Below are positions 13,398 to 22,772 of a stretch of 64,000 bases of DNA, piece after piece; the stretch's first letter is position 1, and each line of letters starts with the position of its first letter. Source of the stretch: an uncultured Muribaculaceae bacterium (GTDB taxonomy: Bacteria > Bacteroidota > Bacteroidia > Bacteroidales > Muribaculaceae); the NCBI GenBank assembly GCA_910579675.1, contig CAJTUF010000010.1, positions 27,868-91,867 on the forward strand, in the 5' to 3' direction. Under the pieces are notes generated by a model that did no database searches, was not told the origin of the DNA, and was given only the letters and a program-made list of their open reading frames with translations. The position numbers were made by a program, and so were the translations under genes.

Positions 13398-16300
13398 ATG
13401 ACAAAAGTTGTAAGATGCTGGCTTGCGCTAACCATTCTTTTGATCACTTCGGTGACGGGAGGATATGCGCAGTCAACAAGGTATCATTATTGGTTTGACG
13501 GTGATTTTAGTAACAAGGTCACCGTAGACGGGACTCTTGATGCGATCGACTGCTCCGCGTTGAGTTTCGGATTGCATCAGATTTCGGTCTTTGCAGAAAA
13601 AGATGGAGAGGTGACCACTCCGCGCACGGCATGGTTTATGCGTGGCGTGATTGCCGATGAAAACGGCAATGTGGATCTCCTTGTGTTTATCGACGGAGAA
13701 TATCACACCACCGTCAAAGCCAAGGCATCAGGCATCACCCCTCTCGATCTCGATATGCTCACGCTTTCAAAGGGCACTCATACATTGCAAGTCACATGTG
13801 CGACAGCTGAATATGTTTCACCGCAAGTGTGGGAAACTGAATTTGAAGCCGCCGGGATAGCGGACAGCGGTAGTCTGATCCTTGCAGTGTCGGATAAAAA
13901 CGGAACTGATTTCACTGACCGGGTTTCCATCGAATGGTACAAGGATAATGAGTTGATAGCTTCCGGAGCCGAATTGACAGGCGTTGCCTTGGGCGATACG
14001 TTACGATACAAGGTGGTGTTGCCGGAAGAGCTCGGATTGATATATAAAGATATCCGGAGCGGTCAATTTGTAGTGTCGGCCGGCTCGTCGTTTATTGCCG
14101 AGACACTCGTTCCGTTTGAAGCGGTAAGAGTGTCGGGACGTGTCCATACATCCGATACCGCCGCCGAAGGAGTGAGCGTGGAGATAAAGCAATATCCCAA
14201 CGACCGTTTCACAACCAAAACGACAGTTGAGACTGCCGCCGACGGCACGTTTGAGATCGAGCTTATTGATGCCCCCACACGCTTTGATTTCAGTGGAAAA
14301 GGGTATATTGCCACCTACAGAGTGGTGGAAAGTCTTACTGCCGAAAACGCGTTGCCTCTTGATGTTGAAATAGAGCGCGAAGGCCTCGGGAGGATTATGC
14401 TCGACTTGACATATCACTCTTCATCGACCGACGGCCCGGTTGAAAGCAAAACTGCTGCTCTCGACGGCGATATAAACTATACAATGCTGTGTGACGGGCT
14501 TGAACTTCTGACCGGTATATACAATGGCGGTGGTATCCCTGTTCCGGAAAGTGTGGAACCGGGATCGACATTGACCGTGAGGGTTGAGAGCGCCAACAAG
14601 CTGTTTGATGCAGCGGAATCATCGGTGGTCTATGACAGGCCCGACTCCACATCGCTCTCAATCAGCGTTATGGAGCGTGGCGGCATAGAGAGCCGCTTTG
14701 CCGGTGGCTTTGCTCCCGCTTATTCTGTGGCCTATCTGTATAATGCCGATGGACGCCTTATGAAAAGCGAAGCGTATAAGGATGCGGTGGCATTTACCGG
14801 TCTTGAGGATGGCAGCTACATAATGGTGTCGCTCGTCAACGACGGGACATTGGGTGTGCCGGCATCTATTGATGATTTTTCGACGCTCGGCATGAAGGCG
14901 GGGGCCGACTATACCCTTCACCGGGCAGACGTGACCTCCGGCACAATCACAGTATTTGAACTCAGCCAGATTCCGCAGCCCGATATGGGGATGGCTTCGG
15001 TCATAACATCCGGAACGCTGTTTACGGCGTCGAAATCTTCAGTGACCGCAGCTGAGATGGTGACTGCGAACGTAAAACTGAATCTCAGCGACGATATTGT
15101 GGAAAAAACGTCGCATGCAGTCCTTACCATCTCGCTTCCCGATAATTGCGCCTATGAGCCGGGATCAATGATGATCAACGGCAAGATAGCTCCATCGTCG
15201 GTGGCTGATGGAAAGATAAGCGTGAGAATCAATAAGGAAGACCTTGCATCGCGCATCCGCTTCTGTCTTTCGTCGTCGGCAGGTGGTGACTTCCATGTAG
15301 GAGCGTCGCTTGCTCTGAATATGGGTAGCGATATAGTATGCCCTATCGAGCCTCTGTTTTATCACGCTTCCGACTATGACTTCTATGTGCCTGCAAAAAC
15401 ACCTAAATCAACTATTCATGTCATGGGTGTTGCGGAGAAGTATGGAAATGTATGGATCTATGATGGTGATGTGATGATTGGTTCAACAGTAGCCGATGCC
15501 ACCGGTCGATGGAGCGCTGATGTGGAGTTGAATAATCCCCGCAACACCTCCTCGCATAACATCTGGACCCGCACGGCTAATGCTGAGATGAAATTCTTTG
15601 CAACACAGCCAAAGAAATGCTCTTACAATGACAAATATGTCGTTCCTAAGAGTGTGACCATGATAAATACAGCCCACAAAGTCGGAAATACCACTCCTGT
15701 GGAGTTTAAGACTGTATTTAATCTCGATGAGGATAGAAAGGTGAGCAGTAATTACTACTTTTATATGCCTACCTATCCGGAGTTTACATTCCTTATCGAC
15801 TTCGAGACCAACGACCCGGATCAAGTGAGCAATGTATTGTTGAACGTATTTACCGAGAATGATAATTCCATTACACTCCCGGCTGATTTTGACCAATTTA
15901 GACAGCATTGGGTATGCAATTACAAGTTCAAACCAAATGACCGACCTGTAAACGTAAGTGTTGATTATTCAGACAATATTATTTTTGAGGATAATGACAA
16001 ATCAAATATAGAGTTTGATTTGTTCGATGATCTTGAGAAGTATCATGATGAATCGGTTATGGTGGATTCTTTGAAAAATGAACTTCATAAGGCTTGGGAA
16101 GTTGATGATGACTATACATTTGAAGTCATAACATCACAGTTAATGAGACTTTTGAATTATCATATTGAGGATTTCAATCAAGATGCTGATATTACTAGAT
16201 TCATTAACGAATGCTCAGCGTTATCGCCTGATGAGATTCAAAATCAATGTGACTTGGAGTTTCCTGCTTTGAATCAGGATGATAATATTCCTGGGATGCT

Positions 16301-18779
16301 TGATATAAGGCAACTTATCGCTGAGATAACGATGCCTAAAGATAAAACTGAGGAAACTTTAAGCAATGGGACGAAAATCGAACTATTACCTCCGGTTGAT
16401 GGGCAGCTGTCGTCAGCTTATCCTAAGCAAATAACCATTGAGAACAAGGACCAAATAGTTAACAATTCCACTAATACAGCAAAATTGCGTTTTGATAATG
16501 GATATACTATGAATATAGATATCACAGAAACAAAGAAAGCTGTTACTGCTATTGTAGACAAACCATCTGAAAATCCGTTCTGTATTTTTGCTCGCAATAT
16601 AGATTCGTTTGGTGATTTTACTCAGAACGAATGGTTAGAGCGTATTGCTGCATTGTTGAGTACATGTGAGATGGCGGCGGACATGGCAGAAAATTACGGA
16701 AAAAGCCATGCAGAACGATGGTTAAAATGGGACAGAATATATAAAAGGACAAAAAATAGCGATAACGCTGCCATACGAATGCTTGCTAAGATTTCTCGAA
16801 CAGAGCGATTGAACGAGTTTTCAAAGTGGGCACCAATTGCTGAAAATAAGAAATTAATAGGTCTGGCTCAATCATTAGGGAATATCGCGAAAGCGTATGA
16901 TGTATCTGCTACCATCCATGGTATCAGTGAAGTAGCGAATACGGTTTGTAATGACTGGCAAAGCTGGGATGGATTAATTGCTTTAGCGCATCTGAAATGT
17001 TCTCCAGAGATACGCGATGCTTTTTTAGCAGAAATACATAATCAACAAGATAATCATAGGAGAGATCTTTTGGCTTGCGCCATTCCTTCAATAGCTTTTA
17101 GTATCGGAAGCTTTGCAGGAGGACAAGCTAAACATCCTATTATTAGTTTTGGTACAGGTCAAGGCTGTGCGCTTGTTAGTGAGCTATTCAATAATGGCTA
17201 TACTAGGGTAAATAGCCATTATCAGGATATTAGGTTTGATATTAGGAATAGATTGCTAAAACATCAAGAGTGTGAAGATGATCCGGATGACAAGCGTCCT
17301 CCTTATCCTCCTTATCCCAGAAATGATGCCGATCCTATCGAAGATCCGTCGGGATTTGTGTATGAGGGTGTGGTGAGTATGCCTGTCGAGGGCGTTACCG
17401 CGACTATCTACCGCAACGACACCACCGAGGGTGAGGGTGAGCCGTGGGTGGCCGATGAATACGGTCAGGTCAATCCTCAGCTTACGGATGCCATGGGCAT
17501 GTATGGCTGGGATGTGCCGAGGGGCAATTACCGCGTGGTGTTTGAGAAGGAGGGCTATGAGCCGGCTATGACCGAGTGGCTCCCTGTGCCTCCGCCTCAG
17601 CTCGATGTCAATGTGTCGATGCGCAAGACAGCTCCTGCCGAGCTCAAATCGGCAACTGCCACCCGCGAGTATATCTCGATAGAGTTTGACACATATATGG
17701 ATGCCTCGACTCTCACATCCTCCAATATCTACTTTGAGGCCGACGGGCGCAAGGTAGACGCTACCATTGAGCTTGTCAATGCCGAGGGCGCCGCGCCCGA
17801 TGCTGTGCTCGCCTCAAAGGTGCGTGTGGTGCCTGCGATGGCTGTCGATGCTCCCGAGGTGACTCTGCATATAGGCAGCGGTGTGGCAACCTATGCCGGA
17901 GTGTCGCTGCCCGAGGAGATTGTCAGGACTCTGCCAGTAGAGGATGCTGTGGCCGATCTTGTGGCTCCGGCTGAGTTTGCGGTGGAGTATGGCAGTGAGT
18001 CGACTCTCCGCGTGCGCCTCCTTCCGGCGTCGGCCGCAGCGGGCCGTAAGCTCCACATTGTGCCGTCGTCGTCGGTAATCATCGGCGTGTCGGCCACTGA
18101 GGTGGCTTTTGATCAGGATGGCTATGCTTCGGTAGACATAGCGGGTCTGCTCCCCGGCAATGCCGCTCTTACCCTTACCGTGGATGGCTACGACGCCGCT
18201 GTTGTGAGCCGCATCACGGTAGGCACCACTCCTGCCACTGATGTTGCTGCGCCCGAGGCAAGCGTTCCGTCGGGCAGCGAGGTGAGCCGTGGCAGTGTGG
18301 TGTCGCTCACGTGTGCCACTCCCGATGCCGTGATCTATTACACCACTGACGGCTCATGTCCGTGCGATCCGTCGTCGACCCGACGCGTGTTTGACAGTGG
18401 GTCGCCTATCGTGATCGACGCAACTGTAACCATCAAGGCTATGGCAGCTGTCGGGGCCATGGAGAGTGCGATAGCCACCTTCACTTACAAGGTGGTGACC
18501 CCTCCGACAATACTTGGCATTGATGGCCCTGAGGCTGACGGCACAAAGATCTATCCGGTGCCGGTGAGCGACCGTCTGCATGTAGAACTCCCGACAGCTT
18601 CGGAAGCGTCGACGGTGAGGGTGACACTCACCAACAGCGCCGGAGCTGCGGTTGTGGCCGATGAGTGCCGTGGAGGCTCTTTCACCGTCAATGTAGGGCA
18701 TCTGCCATCGGGCGTGTATATCATTACGCTCGATTATGGCGACGGACGCACTGAGTCGCGGCGTGTGATCAAGCGCTGA
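13398..18779 (+). CDS. Large secreted T9SS cargo, multi-domain surface protein
   Basis: 1793 residues with an N-terminal signal peptide (about 1-25, ending GGYAQ). The first domain opens YHYWFDGDFSN, as in other Bacteroidetes surface proteins. Beta-sandwich domains follow, including a carboxypeptidase-regulatory-like module (about 243-325). A central, largely helical segment (about 835-1297) is encoded by AT-rich DNA. Next comes a module starting IEDPSGFVYEGVV (about 1313) that recurs in large bacterial surface proteins, and a chitobiase-C-like module (about 1617-1700, VIYYTTDG). The end (about 1703-1793) is a type A T9SS sorting domain: KIYPVPVSDRLHVEL, LPSGVYIITLDYGDGR, RRVIKR. It is thus predicted to cross the outer membrane by T9SS and be attached or released. 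No enzymatic domain is visible; adhesion is a guess. Confidence 0.88.
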   Translation: MTKVVRCWLALTILLITSVTGGYAQSTRYHYWFDGDFSNKVTVDGTLDAIDCSALSFGLHQISVFAEKDGEVTTPRTAWFMRGVIADENGNVDLLVFIDGEYHTTVKAKASGITPLDLDMLTLSKGTHTLQVTCATAEYVSPQVWETEFEAAGIADSGSLILAVSDKNGTDFTDRVSIEWYKDNELIASGAELTGVALGDTLRYKVVLPEELGLIYKDIRSGQFVVSAGSSFIAETLVPFEAVRVSGRVHTSDTAAEGVSVEIKQYPNDRFTTKTTVETAADGTFEIELIDAPTRFDFSGKGYIATYRVVESLTAENALPLDVEIEREGLGRIMLDLTYHSSSTDGPVESKTAALDGDINYTMLCDGLELLTGIYNGGGIPVPESVEPGSTLTVRVESANKLFDAAESSVVYDRPDSTSLSISVMERGGIESRFAGGFAPAYSVAYLYNADGRLMKSEAYKDAVAFTGLEDGSYIMVSLVNDGTLGVPASIDDFSTLGMKAGADYTLHRADVTSGTITVFELSQIPQPDMGMASVITSGTLFTASKSSVTAAEMVTANVKLNLSDDIVEKTSHAVLTISLPDNCAYEPGSMMINGKIAPSSVADGKISVRINKEDLASRIRFCLSSSAGGDFHVGASLALNMGSDIVCPIEPLFYHASDYDFYVPAKTPKSTIHVMGVAEKYGNVWIYDGDVMIGSTVADATGRWSADVELNNPRNTSSHNIWTRTANAEMKFFATQPKKCSYNDKYVVPKSVTMINTAHKVGNTTPVEFKTVFNLDEDRKVSSNYYFYMPTYPEFTFLIDFETNDPDQVSNVLLNVFTENDNSITLPADFDQFRQHWVCNYKFKPNDRPVNVSVDYSDNIIFEDNDKSNIEFDLFDDLEKYHDESVMVDSLKNELHKAWEVDDDYTFEVITSQLMRLLNYHIEDFNQDADITRFINECSALSPDEIQNQCDLEFPALNQDDNIPGMLDIRQLIAEITMPKDKTEETLSNGTKIELLPPVDGQLSSAYPKQITIENKDQIVNNSTNTAKLRFDNGYTMNIDITETKKAVTAIVDKPSENPFCIFARNIDSFGDFTQNEWLERIAALLSTCEMAADMAENYGKSHAERWLKWDRIYKRTKNSDNAAIRMLAKISRTERLNEFSKWAPIAENKKLIGLAQSLGNIAKAYDVSATIHGISEVANTVCNDWQSWDGLIALAHLKCSPEIRDAFLAEIHNQQDNHRRDLLACAIPSIAFSIGSFAGGQAKHPIISFGTGQGCALVSELFNNGYTRVNSHYQDIRFDIRNRLLKHQECEDDPDDKRPPYPPYPRNDADPIEDPSGFVYEGVVSMPVEGVTATIYRNDTTEGEGEPWVADEYGQVNPQLTDAMGMYGWDVPRGNYRVVFEKEGYEPAMTEWLPVPPPQLDVNVSMRKTAPAELKSATATREYISIEFDTYMDASTLTSSNIYFEADGRKVDATIELVNAEGAAPDAVLASKVRVVPAMAVDAPEVTLHIGSGVATYAGVSLPEEIVRTLPVEDAVADLVAPAEFAVEYGSESTLRVRLLPASAAAGRKLHIVPSSSVIIGVSATEVAFDQDGYASVDIAGLLPGNAALTLTVDGYDAAVVSRITVGTTPATDVAAPEASVPSGSEVSRGSVVSLTCATPDAVIYYTTDGSCPCDPSSTRRVFDSGSPIVIDATVTIKAMAAVGAMESAIATFTYKVVTPPTILGIDGPEADGTKIYPVPVSDRLHVELPTASEASTVRVTLTNSAGAAVVADECRGGSFTVNVGHLPSGVYIITLDYGDGRTESRRVIKR

Positions 18780-18805
18780 CGGCATCAGTCTGATATATAA
18801 CGGCG

Positions 18806-18838
18806 GCGCCGGCTTCCCTGTCGATGGGGAGCCGGCGC
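18806..18838. terminator. Bidirectional hairpin between the T9SS cargo gene and trxA
   Basis: GCGCCGGCT and AGCCGGCGC form a perfect 9-bp stem, extended by a G-T pair and three more pairs, between convergent genes. No T run follows. Confidence 0.65.
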
Positions 18839-18859
18839 TGTCTGTGTCGGTAGGGGTGA

Positions 18860-19159
18860 TCAGCCGATGTGTTCCTGGAGTTTGGCTTCGAGCTGGTCGG
18901 CCTGATGGAGACCGTAGCCGCGCCAGAGGGCTTCGCCGCTCTTGAATACGATGAGGGTGGGGATGGAGCGGACGTTGTAGCGCTGGGCGAGGTCGGGGTT
19001 TTTGTCGACGTCGATCTTGATGATGTTTACTTTGTCGCCCATGTGGTTTTTGACCTCTTCGAGGATGGGGCTCTGCATCTTGCAGGGGCCACACCATGTG
19101 GCGAAGAAGTCGACGAGGGTGGGTTTTGTATCGCTGATAAATTTGTCGAATTCGTTCAT
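18860..19159 (-). CDS. trxA: Thioredoxin
   Basis: Cytoplasmic disulfide reductant of 99 residues, short but within the family range. The active site is WCGPCK, with C23 and C26, preceded by VDFFAT; the cis-proline is P67 in RSIPTLIVF. The start is set at MNEFDKFI (19159); a longer in-frame opening to 19210 adds unconserved residues. No signal peptide is present, so a cytoplasmic thioredoxin is favoured over a periplasmic TlpA-like form. It lies 130 bases from dapA on the same strand and could be cotranscribed. Confidence 0.93.
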   Translation of the reverse strand: MNEFDKFISDTKPTLVDFFATWCGPCKMQSPILEEVKNHMGDKVNIIKIDVDKNPDLAQRYNVRSIPTLIVFKSGEALWRGYGLHQADQLEAKLQEHIG

Positions 19160-19289
19160 AGGGTCTATATTTGGTTTATGAGGTTTGATGTAGCGGAGGG
19201 GGGATTGCATTAAAAAAACAACGCCGCGGCGCGTAAGGTTCGCGGTGCGGCATTGTGTATGTGTGTGGGGATGGGACGGTAGCCGTGGG

Positions 19290-20174
19290 TCAGAGGGCGT
19301 CGAGCACCCGGCGTATTTTTTCGTAGGTAGTGATGCGTGTGGGCACGAGTGGGAGCCGGAGCTCGTTTTCGATATATCCCATGGCGTTGAGCACGCATTT
19401 CACTCCGGCGGGGTTGCCGTCGACAAAGAGGAGGGAAAAGAGCTCGGTGAAGCGGTGGTGGATGGCGCGGGCGCGGTCGTAGTCGCCTTCAAGGGTGAGG
19501 CGCACCATCTTTGAAAATTCGCGTGGGAAGGCATTGCCTATCACCGATATCACGCCTACTGCTCCGAGGGTGATGAGGGGAAAGGTGATGCCGTCGTCGC
19601 CCGAGATGACCATAAATTCTTCGGGCTTGCTCTTGATGATGGCGTCCATCTGATTGATGTTGCCGCTTGCTTCCTTGATGGCTATGATCTTGTCGGGAAA
19701 GTCGGCAGCGAGGCGGAGAGTTGTCTCGGCGGCCATGTTGACACCTGTGCGTCCGGGCACATTGTAGAGCACTACGGGCAGGGGCGATGCCTTGGCAATG
19801 GCGGCGTAGTGCTGGTAGATGCCTTCCTGGGAGGGCTTGTTGTAGTAGGGGACAACGGAGAGAATGGCGCTGTAGGTGTCGGCAGGCACGCTGCGCAGCT
19901 CTTCGACTACGGCGGCGGTGCAGTTGCCGCCGCAGCCGAGCACGAGGGGCACACGGCCGGCCACGCGGGCTGCGACAAAGTCGCGCACCTCGCGACGCTC
20001 GTCGGGTGTGAGCGCAGGGGTCTCGGCTGTGGTGCCGAGCACCACGAGATAGTCTATGCCATTTTTTATCTGATATTCGAGCAGCCGGGCAAGGGCGTCG
20101 AAGTCAATTGATTTATCTGATCGGAAGGGGGTGATGAGCGCAACGCCCATACCCTGTAGGTTTAGTCGAGCCAT
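19290..20174 (-). CDS. dapA: 4-hydroxy-tetrahydrodipicolinate synthase
   Basis: Condenses pyruvate with aspartate semialdehyde, the first committed step to diaminopimelate and lysine. The 294 residues match the family. Visible residues are T47-T48 in GTTAE, Y137 in VLYNVPGRTG with R142, and the Schiff-base lysine K167 in IIAIKEASGN. These correspond to the E. coli catalytic Tyr, Arg and Lys. The gene is divergent from the MATE exporter gene; both have TAATTTTG -7 boxes in the shared upstream region. Confidence 0.96.
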   Translation of the reverse strand: MARLNLQGMGVALITPFRSDKSIDFDALARLLEYQIKNGIDYLVVLGTTAETPALTPDERREVRDFVAARVAGRVPLVLGCGGNCTAAVVEELRSVPADTYSAILSVVPYYNKPSQEGIYQHYAAIAKASPLPVVLYNVPGRTGVNMAAETTLRLAADFPDKIIAIKEASGNINQMDAIIKSKPEEFMVISGDDGITFPLITLGAVGVISVIGNAFPREFSKMVRLTLEGDYDRARAIHHRFTELFSLLFVDGNPAGVKCVLNAMGYIENELRLPLVPTRITTYEKIRRVLDAL

Positions 20175-20211
20175 AAGGTCGGGGTGGGAGAAGTGTAAAC
20201 GGTTCCTACTG

Positions 20212-20219
20212 CAAAATTA
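20212..20219 (-). promoter_or_regulatory. Promoter -7 box for dapA
   Basis: Minus-strand TAATTTTG, 38 bases upstream of the dapA start. No convincing -33 element. Confidence 0.5.
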
Positions 20220-20295
20220 GTGAATATCCACCAACTGACAAGAGAAAAACGGCGCAAGTTGAAGCGGAGTAGGGGCGGGAGTGGAAAGAAATGAC

Positions 20296-20303
20296 TAATT
20301 TTG
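20296..20303 (+). promoter_or_regulatory. Promoter -7 box for the MATE gene
   Basis: TAATTTTG followed by CCGG, 36 bases before ATG 20339. Its position argues against the alternative upstream start at 20291, which would put the promoter inside the gene. Confidence 0.5.
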
Positions 20304-20338
20304 CCGGACTATTATCGCTACTCCCCCTGAAAATTAAT

Positions 20339-21769
20339 ATGAATCTGTCGGAAATAATAAGGAGCGACACACCGCTGTCGGGCTTCGGGCGTTTTGCGCT
20401 CGCGGTGAGGCTTGCAGTGCCTGCGATTCTGGCTCAGATTTCGGCTGTGGTGATGGGCTATATCGATGCGTCGATGGTAGGGTCGCTTGGCGCCGATGCT
20501 GCGGCGTCGATAGGACTTGTGGCCACTTCCACATGGCTCTTCAATGGGCTCTGCTCGGCTGGAGCGGTGGGTTTTTATGTTCAGACAGCCCATCAGCTCG
20601 GCGCCGGCAGGCCCGAGGCAGCCCGTGCAATTCTGCGTCAGGCCATGACGTCGTGTCTGCTCTATTCGCTCCTGCTCATGGCCATAGGGGCCGGGATCAG
20701 CGGGTGTCTGCCTCATTGGCTGGGGGGAGGCCCGTCGATAGCGCCCGGAGCGTCGGCCTATTTCCTTATCTTCTCGCTGGCCGCTCCGGCGCTGCAATTT
20801 ACCTTTCTGCTGTCGGGCATGCTGAGGTGTGCGGGCAAGATGACGGTGGCTGGTGGAATAGGCATTGCCGAGTGTGTGCTCGATGTGCTGTTTAATGCGT
20901 TTTTGATATTCCCGGCGCGCGATGTGAGCGTGGCGGGCTTCGATATACGCCTGCCGGGCGCCGATATGGGGGTGGAGGGGGCCGCGCTGGGCACCGCTCT
21001 TGCCATGCTCTGCGGCTGTCTGGCCATGTGGAGCTATCTCTTTTTCAAGCCGTCGGAGCTGCAGTTGCGCGGGGAGCGGGGGAGCTATCTGCCCCGGCGC
21101 CACACTCTGAGGCGCGCCCTGTCGATAGCCACTCCCATGGGGCTTGAACGCCTCTGCACCAATGCCGCGCAGATCACTCTCACGGTGATAGTGGCTCCGC
21201 TCGGGGCTGCGGCTATAGCAGCCAATGCTTTTGCCGTGACCGCCGAGGGGCTGTGTTATATGCCCGGCTACGGCATATCCGACGCGGCCACCGCTCTGGT
21301 GGGGCAGAGTGTCGGAGCTGGCAAGCGCCATCTGGCCCGAAGTTTCGCCACCCTCACAGTAGGGATGGGCATCGGGGTGATGACCATCATGGGCGCCGTG
21401 ATGTATGTTGCGGCGCCGGCCATGATTGGCTTCATGACGCCCGACCCTGAGATAGTGGCGCTGGGCGTTGAGGCGCTGCGCATCGAGGCGTGGGCCGAAC
21501 CTATGTTTGCCGCCGCTATCGTGACCTACGGTGTGTTTGTAGGCACGGGCGACACCTTTGTGCCGGCTCTGATGAACCTCGGGTCGATATGGATAGTGAG
21601 AGTGTCGCTGGCAGCCGTTCTCGCGCCAGTGATGGGGCTCAAGGGTGTGTGGCTTGCCATGTGTATTGAGCTCACTTTCCGTGGCCTGATATTCCTTGTG
21701 AGGCTTGCGAGGGTGTTCGGGCGCGATGTGGCCAAGGCGGCTGAGAAGCACAAGCCGGGGCAGGCGTAG
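20339..21769 (+). CDS. MATE family efflux transporter
   Basis: A 476-residue, 12-helix inner-membrane exporter of the multidrug and toxic compound extrusion family, which uses Na+ or H+ gradients. Helices are evident throughout (for example IPAILAQISAVVMGYID near the N-terminus). The two six-helix halves show the usual internal similarity, with the family-typical GSLGADAAASIGLV in the first and PLGAAAIAANAFAVTAEGL in the second. The start at MNLSEIIRSD is chosen over one 16 codons upstream because the predicted -7 box lies between them. The substrate is unknown. Monocistronic, with a hairpin downstream. Confidence 0.93.
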   Translation: MNLSEIIRSDTPLSGFGRFALAVRLAVPAILAQISAVVMGYIDASMVGSLGADAAASIGLVATSTWLFNGLCSAGAVGFYVQTAHQLGAGRPEAARAILRQAMTSCLLYSLLLMAIGAGISGCLPHWLGGGPSIAPGASAYFLIFSLAAPALQFTFLLSGMLRCAGKMTVAGGIGIAECVLDVLFNAFLIFPARDVSVAGFDIRLPGADMGVEGAALGTALAMLCGCLAMWSYLFFKPSELQLRGERGSYLPRRHTLRRALSIATPMGLERLCTNAAQITLTVIVAPLGAAAIAANAFAVTAEGLCYMPGYGISDAATALVGQSVGAGKRHLARSFATLTVGMGIGVMTIMGAVMYVAAPAMIGFMTPDPEIVALGVEALRIEAWAEPMFAAAIVTYGVFVGTGDTFVPALMNLGSIWIVRVSLAAVLAPVMGLKGVWLAMCIELTFRGLIFLVRLARVFGRDVAKAAEKHKPGQA

Positions 21770-21789
21770 CCTGTGGCGGCAATAATCAA

Positions 21790-21825
21790 GCCCCGGCTGC
21801 GTGGCTTGAAAAGCGCAACCGGGGC
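21790..21825. terminator. Hairpin after the MATE gene
   Basis: GCCCCGG-C-TGCG pairs with CGCA-A-CCGGGGC (11 bp, one mismatch) between the convergent MATE gene and the gene ending at 21861; an A7 run at 21835-21841 gives a U tract for minus-strand transcripts just before the hairpin. Confidence 0.6.
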
Positions 21826-21860
21826 CTGGAGTTGAAAAAAAGCTGTTGCAGTGGGAGTGT

Positions 21861-22748
21861 TTACTTGATGTTGACCAGACACTGGTTGAGGAGCTTGTTG
21901 AGCATGCTGTCGGAATATTTCTTGTCGGCGATCATCACTTTGAGCAGCTCGCGGGCGGTGTCTTTGTCACTCTCGGAAGCTCCGGCATACGACTCATCGT
22001 CGGTGATAAGGCGGTAGGCTTTCGTGGCGAGGGCTATACGGCTTGTGGAATTGGCCGCTTCCATCCCCTGAAGATACGACATAAGGGTCTCAAACCATGA
22101 GTTTTTTCCGGTAGACTGCGAGTCGGGTTGCGATGGGATATCTATAGATGCGCCGAAGTTGACGAGGCTTCGCAGGACGTTCATCCCCATCTCTATGCCG
22201 GCTTGATTCTCCATCTGCTCGAGTTCCTGCCGGTATTTCAAGGTGTAGGCATAGGTCACTATGAGCTTGCCAGTGATCTCTCCGTCGGCTTCCTTGCAAT
22301 TGAAGGCATAGGCGTAGCGGTGGTGGCCGTCGGGGTCTTCATCGACCGATGGGAGGAAAAGGGCTGAGATATAGCGGGTGTCTTTCTCGTCGACTTTGAT
22401 GCCCGGCCCGGATCCATCGCCTACGGCAAGAACAACGCTGCCGTCGGCGTCGGCGGCTGAACCGCACTCGGAGCTGAAAGCCAGCCCGCTGTCTTTATCG
22501 AAGGCTGCAAACACTTTGTCGACAAGATTGGCCTTGTTGCAGGGAAGAGTGAAGGCGTAGATGTCGCATTGGCCGCTCTTGCGCCCGGTCGCGGGATCGC
22601 GGTCGAGCGTGTGGCGCTCGGTTACAGTTGCTTCCGGCGATTTTATTATGGCATCGAAAGCAGCCTTGATGTTTGACTGGGCGGCAGCTGCGAGGGGCAA
22701 CATGGCCAGAATGAGTGTCAGGAGGCGGAGGTGTGATGATGCTGTCAT
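21861..22748 (-). CDS. Exported protein of unknown function in a sigma-factor operon
   Basis: 295 residues. A signal peptide is clear (about 1-24, LLTLILAMLPLAAAAQS). The mature protein is soluble, opens with NIKAAFDAIIKSPEATVTERHTLDRD, and resembles small uncharacterised Bacteroidales exported proteins whose genes travel with ECF sigma factors; I do not recognise a named domain. It contains two cysteines at about 60-70 (QCDIYAFTLPC) that could pair in the periplasm. It follows the membrane-anchored gene by 24 bases and is the last of three genes, so it is probably coregulated with the sigma factor. Confidence 0.8.
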   Translation of the reverse strand: MTASSHLRLLTLILAMLPLAAAAQSNIKAAFDAIIKSPEATVTERHTLDRDPATGRKSGQCDIYAFTLPCNKANLVDKVFAAFDKDSGLAFSSECGSAADADGSVVLAVGDGSGPGIKVDEKDTRYISALFLPSVDEDPDGHHRYAYAFNCKEADGEITGKLIVTYAYTLKYRQELEQMENQAGIEMGMNVLRSLVNFGASIDIPSQPDSQSTGKNSWFETLMSYLQGMEAANSTSRIALATKAYRLITDDESYAGASESDKDTARELLKVMIADKKYSDSMLNKLLNQCLVNIK

Positions 22749-22772
22749 GGTGGGGTTGGAGGGATTGGGGGA

